Shown one piece after another: positions 1 through 6,752 of a stretch of DNA of 38,699 bases; positions within the stretch are counted from its first letter, which is position 1, and each line of letters starts with the position of its first letter. This stretch comes from DATECU01 sp035286745 (GTDB lineage Bacteria; Acidobacteriota; Vicinamibacteria; Fen-336): NCBI GenBank assembly GCA_035286745.1, contig DATECU010000063.1:1-38699 (forward strand). Reading direction: 5' to 3'. Made by a program: the position numbers and the translations under genes. The notes beneath the pieces are model-generated. The model did not search any database, had not been told where the DNA came from, and worked only from the letters and a program-made list of their open reading frames with translations.

Positions 1-167
1 TCATCAAGCGCAGTATCGCCACCCTCAAGAAGGCGTGCCCCAACTTCCTGGGGGTGGTGCTGAACGCCGTGGACATGAAGGCCAAGGGCTACTACTACCA
101 CTACTACCAGTCGGAGGCTGCGACTCCCGCCCCCCGGCCCAAGGCCGTGGCGGCCAGGAAGAAGTAA
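1..167 (+). CDS. C-terminus of a BY-kinase / exopolysaccharide chain-length protein (partial)
   Basis: The gene enters from the left edge; only the last 54 codons are present, read from base 3 to the TAA at 165-167. The peptide contains the stretch LGVVLNAVDMKAKGYYYHYYQ, followed by a basic Ala/Pro tail. A conserved GVVLN strand followed by a C-terminal tyrosine cluster is typical of bacterial tyrosine autokinases (Wzc/CapB/ExoP type), where the cluster is the autophosphorylation site controlling capsule or exopolysaccharide polymerisation at the inner membrane. The Walker motifs lie outside the window, so the kinase activity cannot be checked. The next gene begins 9 nt after the stop and is probably co-transcribed. 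Confidence 0.7.
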   Translation, partial: IKRSIATLKKACPNFLGVVLNAVDMKAKGYYYHYYQSEAATPAPRPKAVAARKK

Positions 168-176
168 GCCTGCTTC

Positions 177-1004
177 ATGCTCCGCCAGGGGCTCGTCCTC
201 CTCCTGCTCGGCTGGGCCGCGGCGCGCCCCGCTCCCCGGGTGGTTGCCCCGGAGCAGCCGAAGCCCATTGCGGTGGCTCGCCTTCGCCTGCTGAACGGCA
301 AGGCGGAGAAGCTCACCCCCGGCCAGGGCTGGAGGGAGATCCGCTCCGGCGCCCGGCTCGCCACCGGAGACAAGCTGCGGGTGGGCGACGACTCCCTGCT
401 CTCCATCGAGTTCCCCTGGATGAGAATCAGCGCCGCCGCCAACACTACGTTAGGTGTGGATGCGGGGCGGCTGCTGGCGACCTCCCTGGAGGAAGGGCGC
501 CTGGAACAGGACGCCGAAGCCGGCATCATCAAGCTGCGGACGCCCGAGGCCCTGGTGCGGGGCGAGGGACAAGTGGTGGTGCGGCGCATGAACGGCGCCA
601 CCGCCGTGGCCGTGGTGCGAGGCTCCTTCCGGGTGCAGGCAGCACAACTGACGGTGGTGGTGCGACAAGGGCAGGGAACCGTGGTGGAGGCCGGAAAGCC
701 GCCGGAAATCCCAGTGGCCCTGCCCGCCGCCCCAGAGAGCGTCTCCCCGGGCAAGGACCCGGTCTACGTGCAAAAGGGCAAGCCCATCCTGCTGTCCTGG
801 TCCCCCAGCGGGCCCGCCAACCACATTCAGGTCTACGGTCTGGAGGCCGACGACCTGCTCATCGCCCGCGACGTGCCGGCGCCGCCGGTCGAGATCGAGC
901 TGCCCCTCGCCGGCACCTACCGCTGGCGCGTGGTTGCCCGCACCGACCGCGGCCTGGAAGGGGTGCCCTCAACCGAGGGCCTGGTTTGCGTGGTGGACAA
1001 GTAG
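177..1004 (+). CDS. FecR-domain secreted protein
   Basis: This encodes 275 residues. Residues 1-17 form a hydrophobic signal peptide (LVLLLLGWAAARP). Residues about 30-165 have the beta-rich FecR pattern: a 'G.W.EI.SGARLATGDKLRVGDDS' segment, then repeated short strands ending in a 'VVRGSFRV' strand. Residues about 185-275 look like a fibronectin-like fold with the motif 'GTYRWRVVARTDRGLEG'. In acidobacteria and proteobacteria such proteins often sit beside exopolysaccharide or sortase-like genes and act in the periplasm; they are not necessarily iron-dicitrate regulators. It follows the BY-kinase gene by 9 nt, which suggests a shared operon in polysaccharide export. ATG is the first plausible start after the upstream stop. 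The substrate or partner is unknown. Confidence 0.7.
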   Translation: MLRQGLVLLLLGWAAARPAPRVVAPEQPKPIAVARLRLLNGKAEKLTPGQGWREIRSGARLATGDKLRVGDDSLLSIEFPWMRISAAANTTLGVDAGRLLATSLEEGRLEQDAEAGIIKLRTPEALVRGEGQVVVRRMNGATAVAVVRGSFRVQAAQLTVVVRQGQGTVVEAGKPPEIPVALPAAPESVSPGKDPVYVQKGKPILLSWSPSGPANHIQVYGLEADDLLIARDVPAPPVEIELPLAGTYRWRVVARTDRGLEGVPSTEGLVCVVDK

Positions 1005-1020
1005 GTCCCCCGACGCTCGC

Positions 1021-1085
1021 CCGTGCAACGCAGGCCGTGCAACGACAGGCGGTAGCAATCAGCATTCAGCGTTCAGCGGCCAGCC
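1021..1085. repeat. Wobbly short-period repeat, block A
   Basis: Two near-copies of CCGTGCAACG-(A)CAGG lie head to tail at 1021-1049, followed by a drifting 7-8 nt repeat (caatcag, cattcag, cgttcag, cggccag) at 1055-1085. Read on the other strand the second part is the GCTGAACGCTGAATGCTGATT type seen in non-coding DNA of many unrelated bacteria. No open frame with coding character covers it. It lies within the 349-bp gap between the FecR gene and the minus-strand gene ending at 1354; the rest of that gap holds blocks B and C and no recognisable gene. Confidence 0.6.
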
Positions 1086-1266
1086 ACGGCAGCGACCGCG
1101 GCGCCGGCCGATTCGGCGACGTACGCCACCCAAGGTGCTGATTTCCAAGTCCCAGCAGCCCCAGCCTCAGGCCCCGCGATCGCTGGCTGCTGACGCTAGA
1201 TTTCGGGCCTCGCGAGTCGCGCTCCGGGGCACCTCGACTGTCGTGCGCGGTTCGCCGGCCGCCTAT

Positions 1267-1307
1267 CGCTGGTTCCCGGTCGCCAATCCCCGGTCACCGG
1301 TCCGGGT
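1267..1307. repeat. Wobbly short-period repeat, block B (CCGGT series)
   Basis: A run of imperfect 7-8 nt units (ggttccc, ggtcgcc, aatcccc, ggtcacc, ggtccgg) forms the block. On the minus strand it reads as successive GACCGGT / GACCGGG / GAACC units. It belongs to the same intergenic strip as blocks A and C. The degree of drift between units is too high for a tandem repeat created by recent slippage. Confidence 0.55.
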
Positions 1308-1309
1308 CT

Positions 1310-1350
1310 TCCTTCCGTCCTCTGCGTCTCTGTGCCTCTGTGGTTATGCG
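1310..1350. repeat. Wobbly short-period repeat, block C (CACAGAG series)
   Basis: The plus strand reads as a series of ctctgcg, tctctgtg, cctctgtgg units; the minus strand is the AACCACAGAGGCACAGAGAC type. This purine/pyrimidine-skewed motif is familiar from intergenic DNA of many phyla, where it creates spurious reading frames containing 'HRGTETQR'. It ends 4 bp before the stop codon of the minus-strand gene at 1354, so it forms the immediate 3' flank of that transcript. Confidence 0.65.
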
Positions 1351-1353
1351 TCG

Positions 1354-2739
1354 TCAGGACGGTGGCCGGGCGGTCAGCGTGGTCGGGCTGCCGGGAGGTG
1401 TAGTGGGGACCGGAGTGGGCGGCGTCCCCGGCACCGTGGGCGGGTCCCCGCCGGGTCCGCCCGCGGGGTTCTGCCCGGCGAAGCCCGGCACCGGGGCGGG
1501 ACCGGCAACCGGGGGAGCCGGCTGGGCCAGGCCGGCCTCCGCCATCATCGTCGCTGGCGGCTCCACGTCTCCGCAGGCGCTCCACTTCAGCTCACGCCTC
1601 TTCTCGGTGAGGAAGCGCATCGCGTCCACGGCCCGGCTGCGGGCGACCGGGCCCTCGGCTCCCACCTCGAAACCCAGCCGCCTGAGCGTGGCCACGTAGT
1701 CGGCCAGCCCGTCCTTCTTGCGCTCCAAGCGGAGCCGCTCTACGGTCGCGCCCCGGCCCAGGTTGACGGTGAAGAAGTGGCGCCCGCTGGTGAACTCGGC
1801 GTTCATGACCACCCGCCAGTCCGGCGGCGCCAGCGGATCGCTGATGGGGCACAAGACGGCCTTCTGGCATTCGTCGGCCAGCCAGCGCTGACCGGCTCCC
1901 GAAACGCCGAAGATGGACAGGGTGTAGAGGCCGGGATCTTCGATCTCCACGAAGACCACCGCCTGCAAGCCCTCGGGGCCTGCGCTGAGCTTGACCCGTC
2001 CCATCGCCGCCTCCAAGACCAGCGGGCCCTTGGTCTGGAAGGCCTCCGCCGAGAGCTCGAGGGGGGTGGCGGCGGGGGGCAGCTCGGATTCCAGATCGAG
2101 AGCCCTCAGCAGGGTGACCGCCACGTCCGCGGACTGGGTCACCGCGGTGGCCCGCCAGCCGCCAAACGGCTCGACCGGCCTCAGGCAGGGCGGGGCCAGT
2201 TCCAGGTGATCCAGGACGGTCCCCGGGGGTAGCGCGACCGAAGCCGTGTAGGCTCCGGGGTCCAGGTGGAGGCTGCCCGCCCCCACCCAACCGGATTCGG
2301 CGCCGGGTTCGACCAGGAACTGACCGCTGGCTTCGCTCTTGCCGAAGGGGGTGATCTCCGCCGCCGCCGGTGTCTCGGGGTTGCCCGCCAAACGCAAGCG
2401 CACGCGGTAGTCGCCGCCCCGTACCACCGCCACCGGATAGCTCACCTCGCCGGGGCCGCCGCGGGCCTCGACCCGGCCATCGCCCAGGGCGACCACGCCT
2501 TCGCCGTGCAGGTAGCGGTCGGCCCGGTAGGCAAGGCTGTTCTTCCAGGAGAGAGTGGAAAAGGCCTGGCTGGCCGAGGCGGTCTGCTCCACCACGCCGT
2601 CCAGAGCCAGGCCCCGGAGCAGCATGCGCGCCCACTCGGCGTGGGTGACCGGCGAGGGCCGCGGGTCGCCAAAAAGGGGAACCAGCACGGCCGTTCCCAC
2701 CACGCTCAGGAGCAGCACCGTCTTCAGCTTGCCCAGCAT
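1354..2739 (-). CDS. Secreted protein of unknown function with proline-rich tail
   Basis: This encodes 461 residues and I do not recognise the family. The start is the ATG at 2737-2739, which has a strong Shine-Dalgarno sequence (GAGGAGGT) 5 nt upstream; an earlier in-frame ATG at 2856 has none. Residues 1-23 are a signal peptide or anchor (KTVLLLSVVGTAVLVPLFG). The body (about 25-400) is beta-rich with strand-like segments such as 'GGDYRVRLRLAG' and 'DPGLYTLSIFGVSG', resembling carbohydrate-binding or jelly-roll modules, and has three cysteines near residues 280-380. The last 55 residues are almost entirely Pro, Gly, Thr and Ala, which looks like a disordered linker. It faces the FecR/BY-kinase genes convergently, so a role in the cell envelope is plausible but unproven. 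Confidence 0.65.
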   Translation of the reverse strand: MLGKLKTVLLLSVVGTAVLVPLFGDPRPSPVTHAEWARMLLRGLALDGVVEQTASASQAFSTLSWKNSLAYRADRYLHGEGVVALGDGRVEARGGPGEVSYPVAVVRGGDYRVRLRLAGNPETPAAAEITPFGKSEASGQFLVEPGAESGWVGAGSLHLDPGAYTASVALPPGTVLDHLELAPPCLRPVEPFGGWRATAVTQSADVAVTLLRALDLESELPPAATPLELSAEAFQTKGPLVLEAAMGRVKLSAGPEGLQAVVFVEIEDPGLYTLSIFGVSGAGQRWLADECQKAVLCPISDPLAPPDWRVVMNAEFTSGRHFFTVNLGRGATVERLRLERKKDGLADYVATLRRLGFEVGAEGPVARSRAVDAMRFLTEKRRELKWSACGDVEPPATMMAEAGLAQPAPPVAGPAPVPGFAGQNPAGGPGGDPPTVPGTPPTPVPTTPPGSPTTLTARPPS

Positions 2740-2991
2740 GACCGACCTCCTCGCCACATTAGCCCGGTTCCGAAGTCCAGTCAAAGAAGGCCCTTCCCTG
2801 ATCTTTGCCTGCAGGAGTCGTTCCAGGAACCGCGGGCGAAGGCCGCCCCGGTTCATGGCTTCAATCCCTTATGGGACCAGACGTTGCAGAGATGCTAGCG
2901 GCCCGAGTCCGGGGTGTCCCTCGGGACTGCCACGTCGCCATTTCGGACACCGGGCGTTCCGCCCGCCGCCCGCCCGGACCTGGGCCCGGCG

Positions 2992-3020
2992 TTGACGGCG
3001 CTGTCACCGCGGGCTAGTCT
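2992..3020 (+). promoter_or_regulatory. Sigma-70 promoter of fur
   Basis: TTGACG (2992-2997) and TAGTCT (3015-3020) are separated by 17 nt. The -35 box matches consensus in 5 of 6 positions; the -10 box keeps the conserved T, A and final T. The expected start of transcription falls at about 3027-3030, on or next to the GTG start codon, and no Shine-Dalgarno sequence precedes that codon, so the transcript may be leaderless. Confidence 0.45.
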
Positions 3021-3029
3021 GGCCTCACC

Positions 3030-3494
3030 GTGAAGAGCCCAGACGACAACCGCGAGGAGAAGGAGGTCTTCGCCGCCCACCTCGCCGAGCATGGCCTGAA
3101 ACGCAGCGAACAGCGGGAGGCGATCCTCGAGGTCTTCCTGCGCTCCGAGCGCCACCTGTCGGTGGAGGAGTTGCTGGCGCTGGTCCAGAAGGTGCGCCCG
3201 GACGTCGGTCGAACCACCGTCTACCGGACCCTCAAGCTCTTGACCGAGGCGGGTCTGGCCCGGGAGCTGGCGCTCGACGGAGAGAGCCGCTTCGAGCGGG
3301 AGTACAAACGCGCGCACCACGACCACTTCATCTGCAATTCGTGTGGCGCCATCTTCGAGTTCGTGAGCGAAGAGGTCGAGCGCATCCAGGAGGAGACGGC
3401 GGCTCGGCTTGGCTTCATCATCGATGGGCACCGCCATCAGATCTACGGTGCCTGCCGCAAGTGCGCGGCCTCTCGCGCCAAGAAGCGCCCCTGA
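3030..3494 (+). CDS. fur: Fur-family metal-dependent transcriptional regulator
   Basis: This encodes 154 residues and begins at GTG. It is a Fur/Zur/PerR-type repressor: residues about 15-80 form the winged helix ('LKRSEQREAILEVF', 'GRTTVYRTLKLLTEAGL'), and residues about 85-150 form the metal-binding dimerisation domain. The HHDHFICNSCG segment supplies the regulatory-site histidines and the first structural-zinc CxxC; the second CxxC is CRKC near the C-terminus. Whether it senses Fe, Zn, Mn or peroxide cannot be decided from sequence alone, but the length and the HHDH motif are most like true Fur. The next gene, apbE, starts 1 nt after the stop, which links metal or redox sensing to flavin attachment in one transcript. 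Confidence 0.9.
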   Translation: MKSPDDNREEKEVFAAHLAEHGLKRSEQREAILEVFLRSERHLSVEELLALVQKVRPDVGRTTVYRTLKLLTEAGLARELALDGESRFEREYKRAHHDHFICNSCGAIFEFVSEEVERIQEETAARLGFIIDGHRHQIYGACRKCAASRAKKRP

Positions 3495-3495
3495 C

Positions 3496-4452
3496 GTGCT
3501 CTCGCTGGGGACTCTGATCCTCGCCGCAACCACCGTTCCATTACCGGCGGCGCGCGAGGTGCGTGTGGTGATGGGAACCGCCGCCGAGGTCTCGGTCACC
3601 GGCCTCGCCGATCCCGGGCCGGCGCTCAATGCGGCCTTTGCGGCGCTGGACCGAGTGGACCGGCAGATGTCGCTCTGGAAGCCGGAGAGCGAGCTGTCGC
3701 GTCTGAACGCCAACGGCTCCGGCCAGGCTTCCCCCGACCTTTGGGCGGTGCTGCGCCTCGCCCTCGAGGTGGCCCGCGACTCGGGCGGGGCTTTCGATCC
3801 TACGGTCGAACCCCTGGTCCGCGCGGCCGGGCACCTCGGCGAACCGCCTCGGAGCCTCACCCCGCAGGGGCAAGCGGCGCTCCTCGCCGGCGTCGGCCAC
3901 GCTCACCTCCACCTGGAGGAATCGGGCCGGGTCTCCCTCGACCCCGGCACTCGCCTCGACCTGGGCGGTATCGCCAAGGGTTATGCGGTCGACCTGGCCC
4001 TGGCGGCGCTGCGCCAGGCCGGCGCCAACTCGGGTCTGGTGGATCTGGGGCGAAGCAGCCTGGCCGCCTTCGGCGCCCCGCTTTCGGTGACGGTGCGCGA
4101 CCCGGAACGCGAATCCGGTCGGGCCTGGGCCAGCTTCGAGTTAGGCGAGAGCGCGCTCTCGACCTCGGGCGGCGACCAGCGCCCCGGCCACATCCTCGAC
4201 CCCCGGAGCGGGCGGCCCGCGTCGGGCGTCCTGGCGGCCACGGTGGTGGCCAAGAGCGCCATGGAAGCCGATGCCCTCTCGACGGCGGTCTTCGTCCTGG
4301 GTGTCGAGGAGGGTCTCGCCCTCCTGGAACGCCGCCGCGCTGCCGGCCTCCTGCTGGTTCGAGAAGAGGGGCGGCCAGTGCTGCGCGTCACCAGGGATTT
4401 CGCCCGGCGGCATCGCCTGCGCCCGGCGCCTCAGGTGCTGGTGAAGCCGTGA
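3496..4452 (+). CDS. apbE: ApbE-type FAD:protein FMN transferase
   Basis: This encodes 318 residues from the GTG at 3496, 1 nt after fur. The first 19 residues form a signal peptide (LSLGTLILAATTVPLPAA), as expected for an enzyme that covalently attaches FMN to threonines of periplasm-facing proteins such as Rnf/Nqr subunits. Family motifs are present in order: 'MSLWKPESELSRLN', 'GGAFDPTVEPLV', the core 'LDLGGIAKGYAVD', 'STSGGDQRPGHILDPRSG' and 'SAMEADALSTAVFVLG' with the Mg-binding acidic residue. The usual 'LVDLGG' flavin-binding turn reads LVDLGRSS, an Arg in place of the second Gly. No Rnf or Nqr gene is visible, so the client protein is unknown. It overlaps the next gene by 4 bp (GTGA). 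Confidence 0.88.
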   Translation: MLSLGTLILAATTVPLPAAREVRVVMGTAAEVSVTGLADPGPALNAAFAALDRVDRQMSLWKPESELSRLNANGSGQASPDLWAVLRLALEVARDSGGAFDPTVEPLVRAAGHLGEPPRSLTPQGQAALLAGVGHAHLHLEESGRVSLDPGTRLDLGGIAKGYAVDLALAALRQAGANSGLVDLGRSSLAAFGAPLSVTVRDPERESGRAWASFELGESALSTSGGDQRPGHILDPRSGRPASGVLAATVVAKSAMEADALSTAVFVLGVEEGLALLERRRAAGLLLVREEGRPVLRVTRDFARRHRLRPAPQVLVKP

Positions 4453-5561
4453 AGCTCGACCGCATTGAGGTCCTCCGGATCCACCTACCGCTGCTCCATC
4501 CCTTCGAGACCTCGTTCGGACGCACCACCGAGAAGCAGTTCCTGCTGCTCCTGGTCTCGGCCCAGGGTCTGACCGGCTGCGGCGAGTGCGTGGCCGATCC
4601 GGATCCCTACTACCTTCCGGAGACGCTGGGGACGGCGCTCCACATCCTCCGCGACTTCCTGGTCCCCCTCGCCTTCCGGCTCGACCTCGACCACCCCCGC
4701 GCCCTGGAGCCCGCCTTCAGCCGGGTGCGCGGTCACCAGATGGCCAAGGCGGCCCTGGAGATGGCGGTCTGGGATCTTTGGGCCCAGCGCCAGGGCGTCC
4801 CCCTCTACCGCTTGCTGGGGGGACGCGGCGGGCGGATCGCTGCCGGCGTTTCCATCGGTCTGCAAGAGAGCGAGGCAGCGCTCTTGACCAGAGTGGAGAC
4901 CGAGGTGGCCGCCGGCTACCGCCGCATCAAGATCAAGATCAAACCCGGGCGCGACCTGGCCCTGGTGGAGGCGGTCCGCCGGCGGTTCCCGGACCTCGCC
5001 TTGATGGTGGACGCCAACAGCGCCTACACCCTGGCTGACGGGGCTCGACTCCGCGCCTTGGACCCCTACCGCCTGACGATGATCGAGCAGCCCCTGGCCT
5101 GGGACGACGTGGTGGACCACGCGACCCTGCAACGTCAGCTCCAGACCCCCCTCTGCCTCGACGAATCCATTCGTTCGGCGGACGATGCGCGACGGGCCCT
5201 GGACCTGGGGGCCTGCCGGGTCATCAACATCAAGGCCGGCCGGGTCGGCGGCTTGGCGGAGAGCCTGGCGATCCACGACCTGTGCCGGGCCCGCGGCGTC
5301 CCGGTGTGGTGCGGCGGGATGCTGGAGTCGGGGATCGGCCGTCTGGCCAACGTCCACCTGCAGACCCTGCCCGGGTTCAGCCTGCCCGGCGACACCTCGG
5401 CCAGCGCCCGCTACTTCGCTCAGGACCTCATCGATCCCCCGGTCGAGGTCAGCCCCGACGGCAGCATCGCGGTTCCCGAGGCCCCTGGCCTGGGGCACGC
5501 CGTGGTGTGGCCGCGGATCGAGAAGGCGTGCGTTTTCCGCGAGGAGTGGCGGCCCGACTGA
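4449..5561 (+). CDS. o-succinylbenzoate synthase / N-acylamino acid racemase (enolase superfamily)
   Basis: This encodes 370 residues from a GTG that overlaps the apbE stop. It is a muconate-lactonising subgroup enolase of the OSBS/NSAR type. The N-terminal capping domain is residues 1-125; the barrel begins with 'AGVSIGLQ'. Catalytic residues are all present: K161/K163 (KIKIK), metal ligands D188 (VDAN), E213 (IEQP) and D238 (LDES), and K262 (INIKAG). Family members make o-succinylbenzoate for menaquinone, racemise N-succinyl amino acids, or do both. No other men gene is in the window, and an M20 amidohydrolase gene lies 24 bp away convergently, which makes the racemase function attractive. 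I leave out a gene symbol because menC cannot be separated from NSAR by sequence alone. Confidence 0.82.
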   Translation: MKLDRIEVLRIHLPLLHPFETSFGRTTEKQFLLLLVSAQGLTGCGECVADPDPYYLPETLGTALHILRDFLVPLAFRLDLDHPRALEPAFSRVRGHQMAKAALEMAVWDLWAQRQGVPLYRLLGGRGGRIAAGVSIGLQESEAALLTRVETEVAAGYRRIKIKIKPGRDLALVEAVRRRFPDLALMVDANSAYTLADGARLRALDPYRLTMIEQPLAWDDVVDHATLQRQLQTPLCLDESIRSADDARRALDLGACRVINIKAGRVGGLAESLAIHDLCRARGVPVWCGGMLESGIGRLANVHLQTLPGFSLPGDTSASARYFAQDLIDPPVEVSPDGSIAVPEAPGLGHAVVWPRIEKACVFREEWRPD

Positions 5562-5585
5562 AGCGGGGGGCAACGACGTCGGACA

Positions 5586-6752
5586 CTACGCAGAGTCGGC
5601 TTGCAGGGCTTCGAAGGCGGCTTCCACCAGAAAGGCGCAGCCAATGGCCAGCGCCTCTTCGTCGAAGTCGAAGCGCGGGCTGTGGTGGGGCTCGGCCAGA
5701 CCCCGGGCGGGATTCGCCGAACCCACGAACACGAAACAACCGGGGACCCGCTCGAAGTAGACCGCCATGTCCTCGCCGCCCATGGTCGGTTGCGGCGAGA
5801 CCACCTTGTCTTCTCCCACCACCCGGATCGCCGCCCGCCGAGCGATCTCGGCCACTTGGGGGTCGTTGATCACCGGCGGGTTTCCTGCCCGCACCTCGAC
5901 TTCGGCCTGACAGCGCAGGCCCAGGGCCACCCCGCTGGCGATGCGGGCGACCCGCTCGGGCAGGGAACGCCGGAGCTCGGGATCGAAGCTGCGGATGGTG
6001 CCGGTCAGCGTGACCTCATCGGGGATGACGTTGAAGGCGTGGCCGCCGTGGATGGAGCCGATGGTGAGCACCGCCGGCTCCAGCGGCCCCACCTCACGGG
6101 ACACCAGGGTCTGCAGTGCGGTCACCAGGTGGGCCGCCGCCACCACCGGATCGGCGGCGCGCTGGGGTTGGCCGCCGTGGCCTCCGCGTCCCCTGACCAC
6201 GATCTTCAGCCGGTCCACCGCCGCCATCAGCGGGCCCGCCTTCACACCTAACGTGCCCACCGGCAGCTCGTTCCAAAGATGGACCCCCACCACCAGGTCC
6301 ACGCCTTCCAGCACCCCGTCGGCAATCACCGCCTGGGCTCCGCCCTCGCCTTCCTCCGCGGGCTGGAAGAGGATTTTGGCGGTGCCGGGAAGCCGGCGCC
6401 CGGCCAGGATGCGGGCGGCGCCCGCGCCCATGGCCACGTGACCGTCGTGGCCGCAAGCGTGCATGCGCCCCTTGATCCGCGAGGCGTAGGGCGACTCGCC
6501 CTCCTCCTCGATGGGCAGGCCGTCCATGTCGACACGCAGCAGGACCGTGCGCCCCGCCCCGCCCGACACCTGGGCCATCACGCCGGTGCCCCCCAGGCCG
6601 GTCCGCACGCTCAGGCCCCGGTCGCGCAGGAAGGACTCGACACGGGCCGCGGTCTCATGCTCCTGGAAGGCCAGCTCGGGGCGCTGATGAAGCTCCCGGC
6701 GGAGGGCGATCAGCTCCGGGCGCAGCTCAAGAACATCCTGGGGCAGGCTCAC
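5586..6752 (-). CDS. M20 family amidohydrolase (N-acyl-amino acid / hippurate hydrolase type)
   Basis: This encodes 388 residues from GTG, overlapping the folC stop by 3 bp. It is a di-metal M20D peptidase/aminoacylase. Visible metal-site motifs are 'HACGHDGH' near residue 98 (Cys and His ligands), 'PAEEGEGG' (Glu ligand and general base), 'HLWNELPVG', and a C-terminal 'EPHHSPRFDFDEEAL'. The lid domain begins at 'GRGGHGGQPQRAADP'. The family removes acyl groups from N-acyl-L-amino acids or IAA-type conjugates. It is convergent with the OSBS/NSAR gene, so its substrate could be the N-acyl-L-amino acids made by that racemase; this is inference from proximity. There is no signal peptide, so it is cytoplasmic. 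Confidence 0.87.
   Translation of the reverse strand: MSLPQDVLELRPELIALRRELHQRPELAFQEHETAARVESFLRDRGLSVRTGLGGTGVMAQVSGGAGRTVLLRVDMDGLPIEEEGESPYASRIKGRMHACGHDGHVAMGAGAARILAGRRLPGTAKILFQPAEEGEGGAQAVIADGVLEGVDLVVGVHLWNELPVGTLGVKAGPLMAAVDRLKIVVRGRGGHGGQPQRAADPVVAAAHLVTALQTLVSREVGPLEPAVLTIGSIHGGHAFNVIPDEVTLTGTIRSFDPELRRSLPERVARIASGVALGLRCQAEVEVRAGNPPVINDPQVAEIARRAAIRVVGEDKVVSPQPTMGGEDMAVYFERVPGCFVFVGSANPARGLAEPHHSPRFDFDEEALAIGCAFLVEAAFEALQADSA

Noticed and set aside
1196..1585. Open reading frame on the minus strand covering the wobbly repeats (contains NHRGTETQR and GDWRPGTSDRR)
   Set aside because: The translation only reflects drifting nucleotide repeats; this type of spurious protein is well known and overlaps the end of a better-supported gene.
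2756..2784. TTGACT-17-TAATGT promoter for the minus-strand secreted protein
   Set aside because: Transcription would start near 2749, inside the strong Shine-Dalgarno sequence at 2745-2752, so the message would lose its ribosome-binding site; the -10 match is also poor.
2740..2990. Small open frames in the gap before fur
   Set aside because: They are Arg/Pro-rich frames without ribosome-binding sites or recognisable motifs, as expected by chance in GC-rich DNA.
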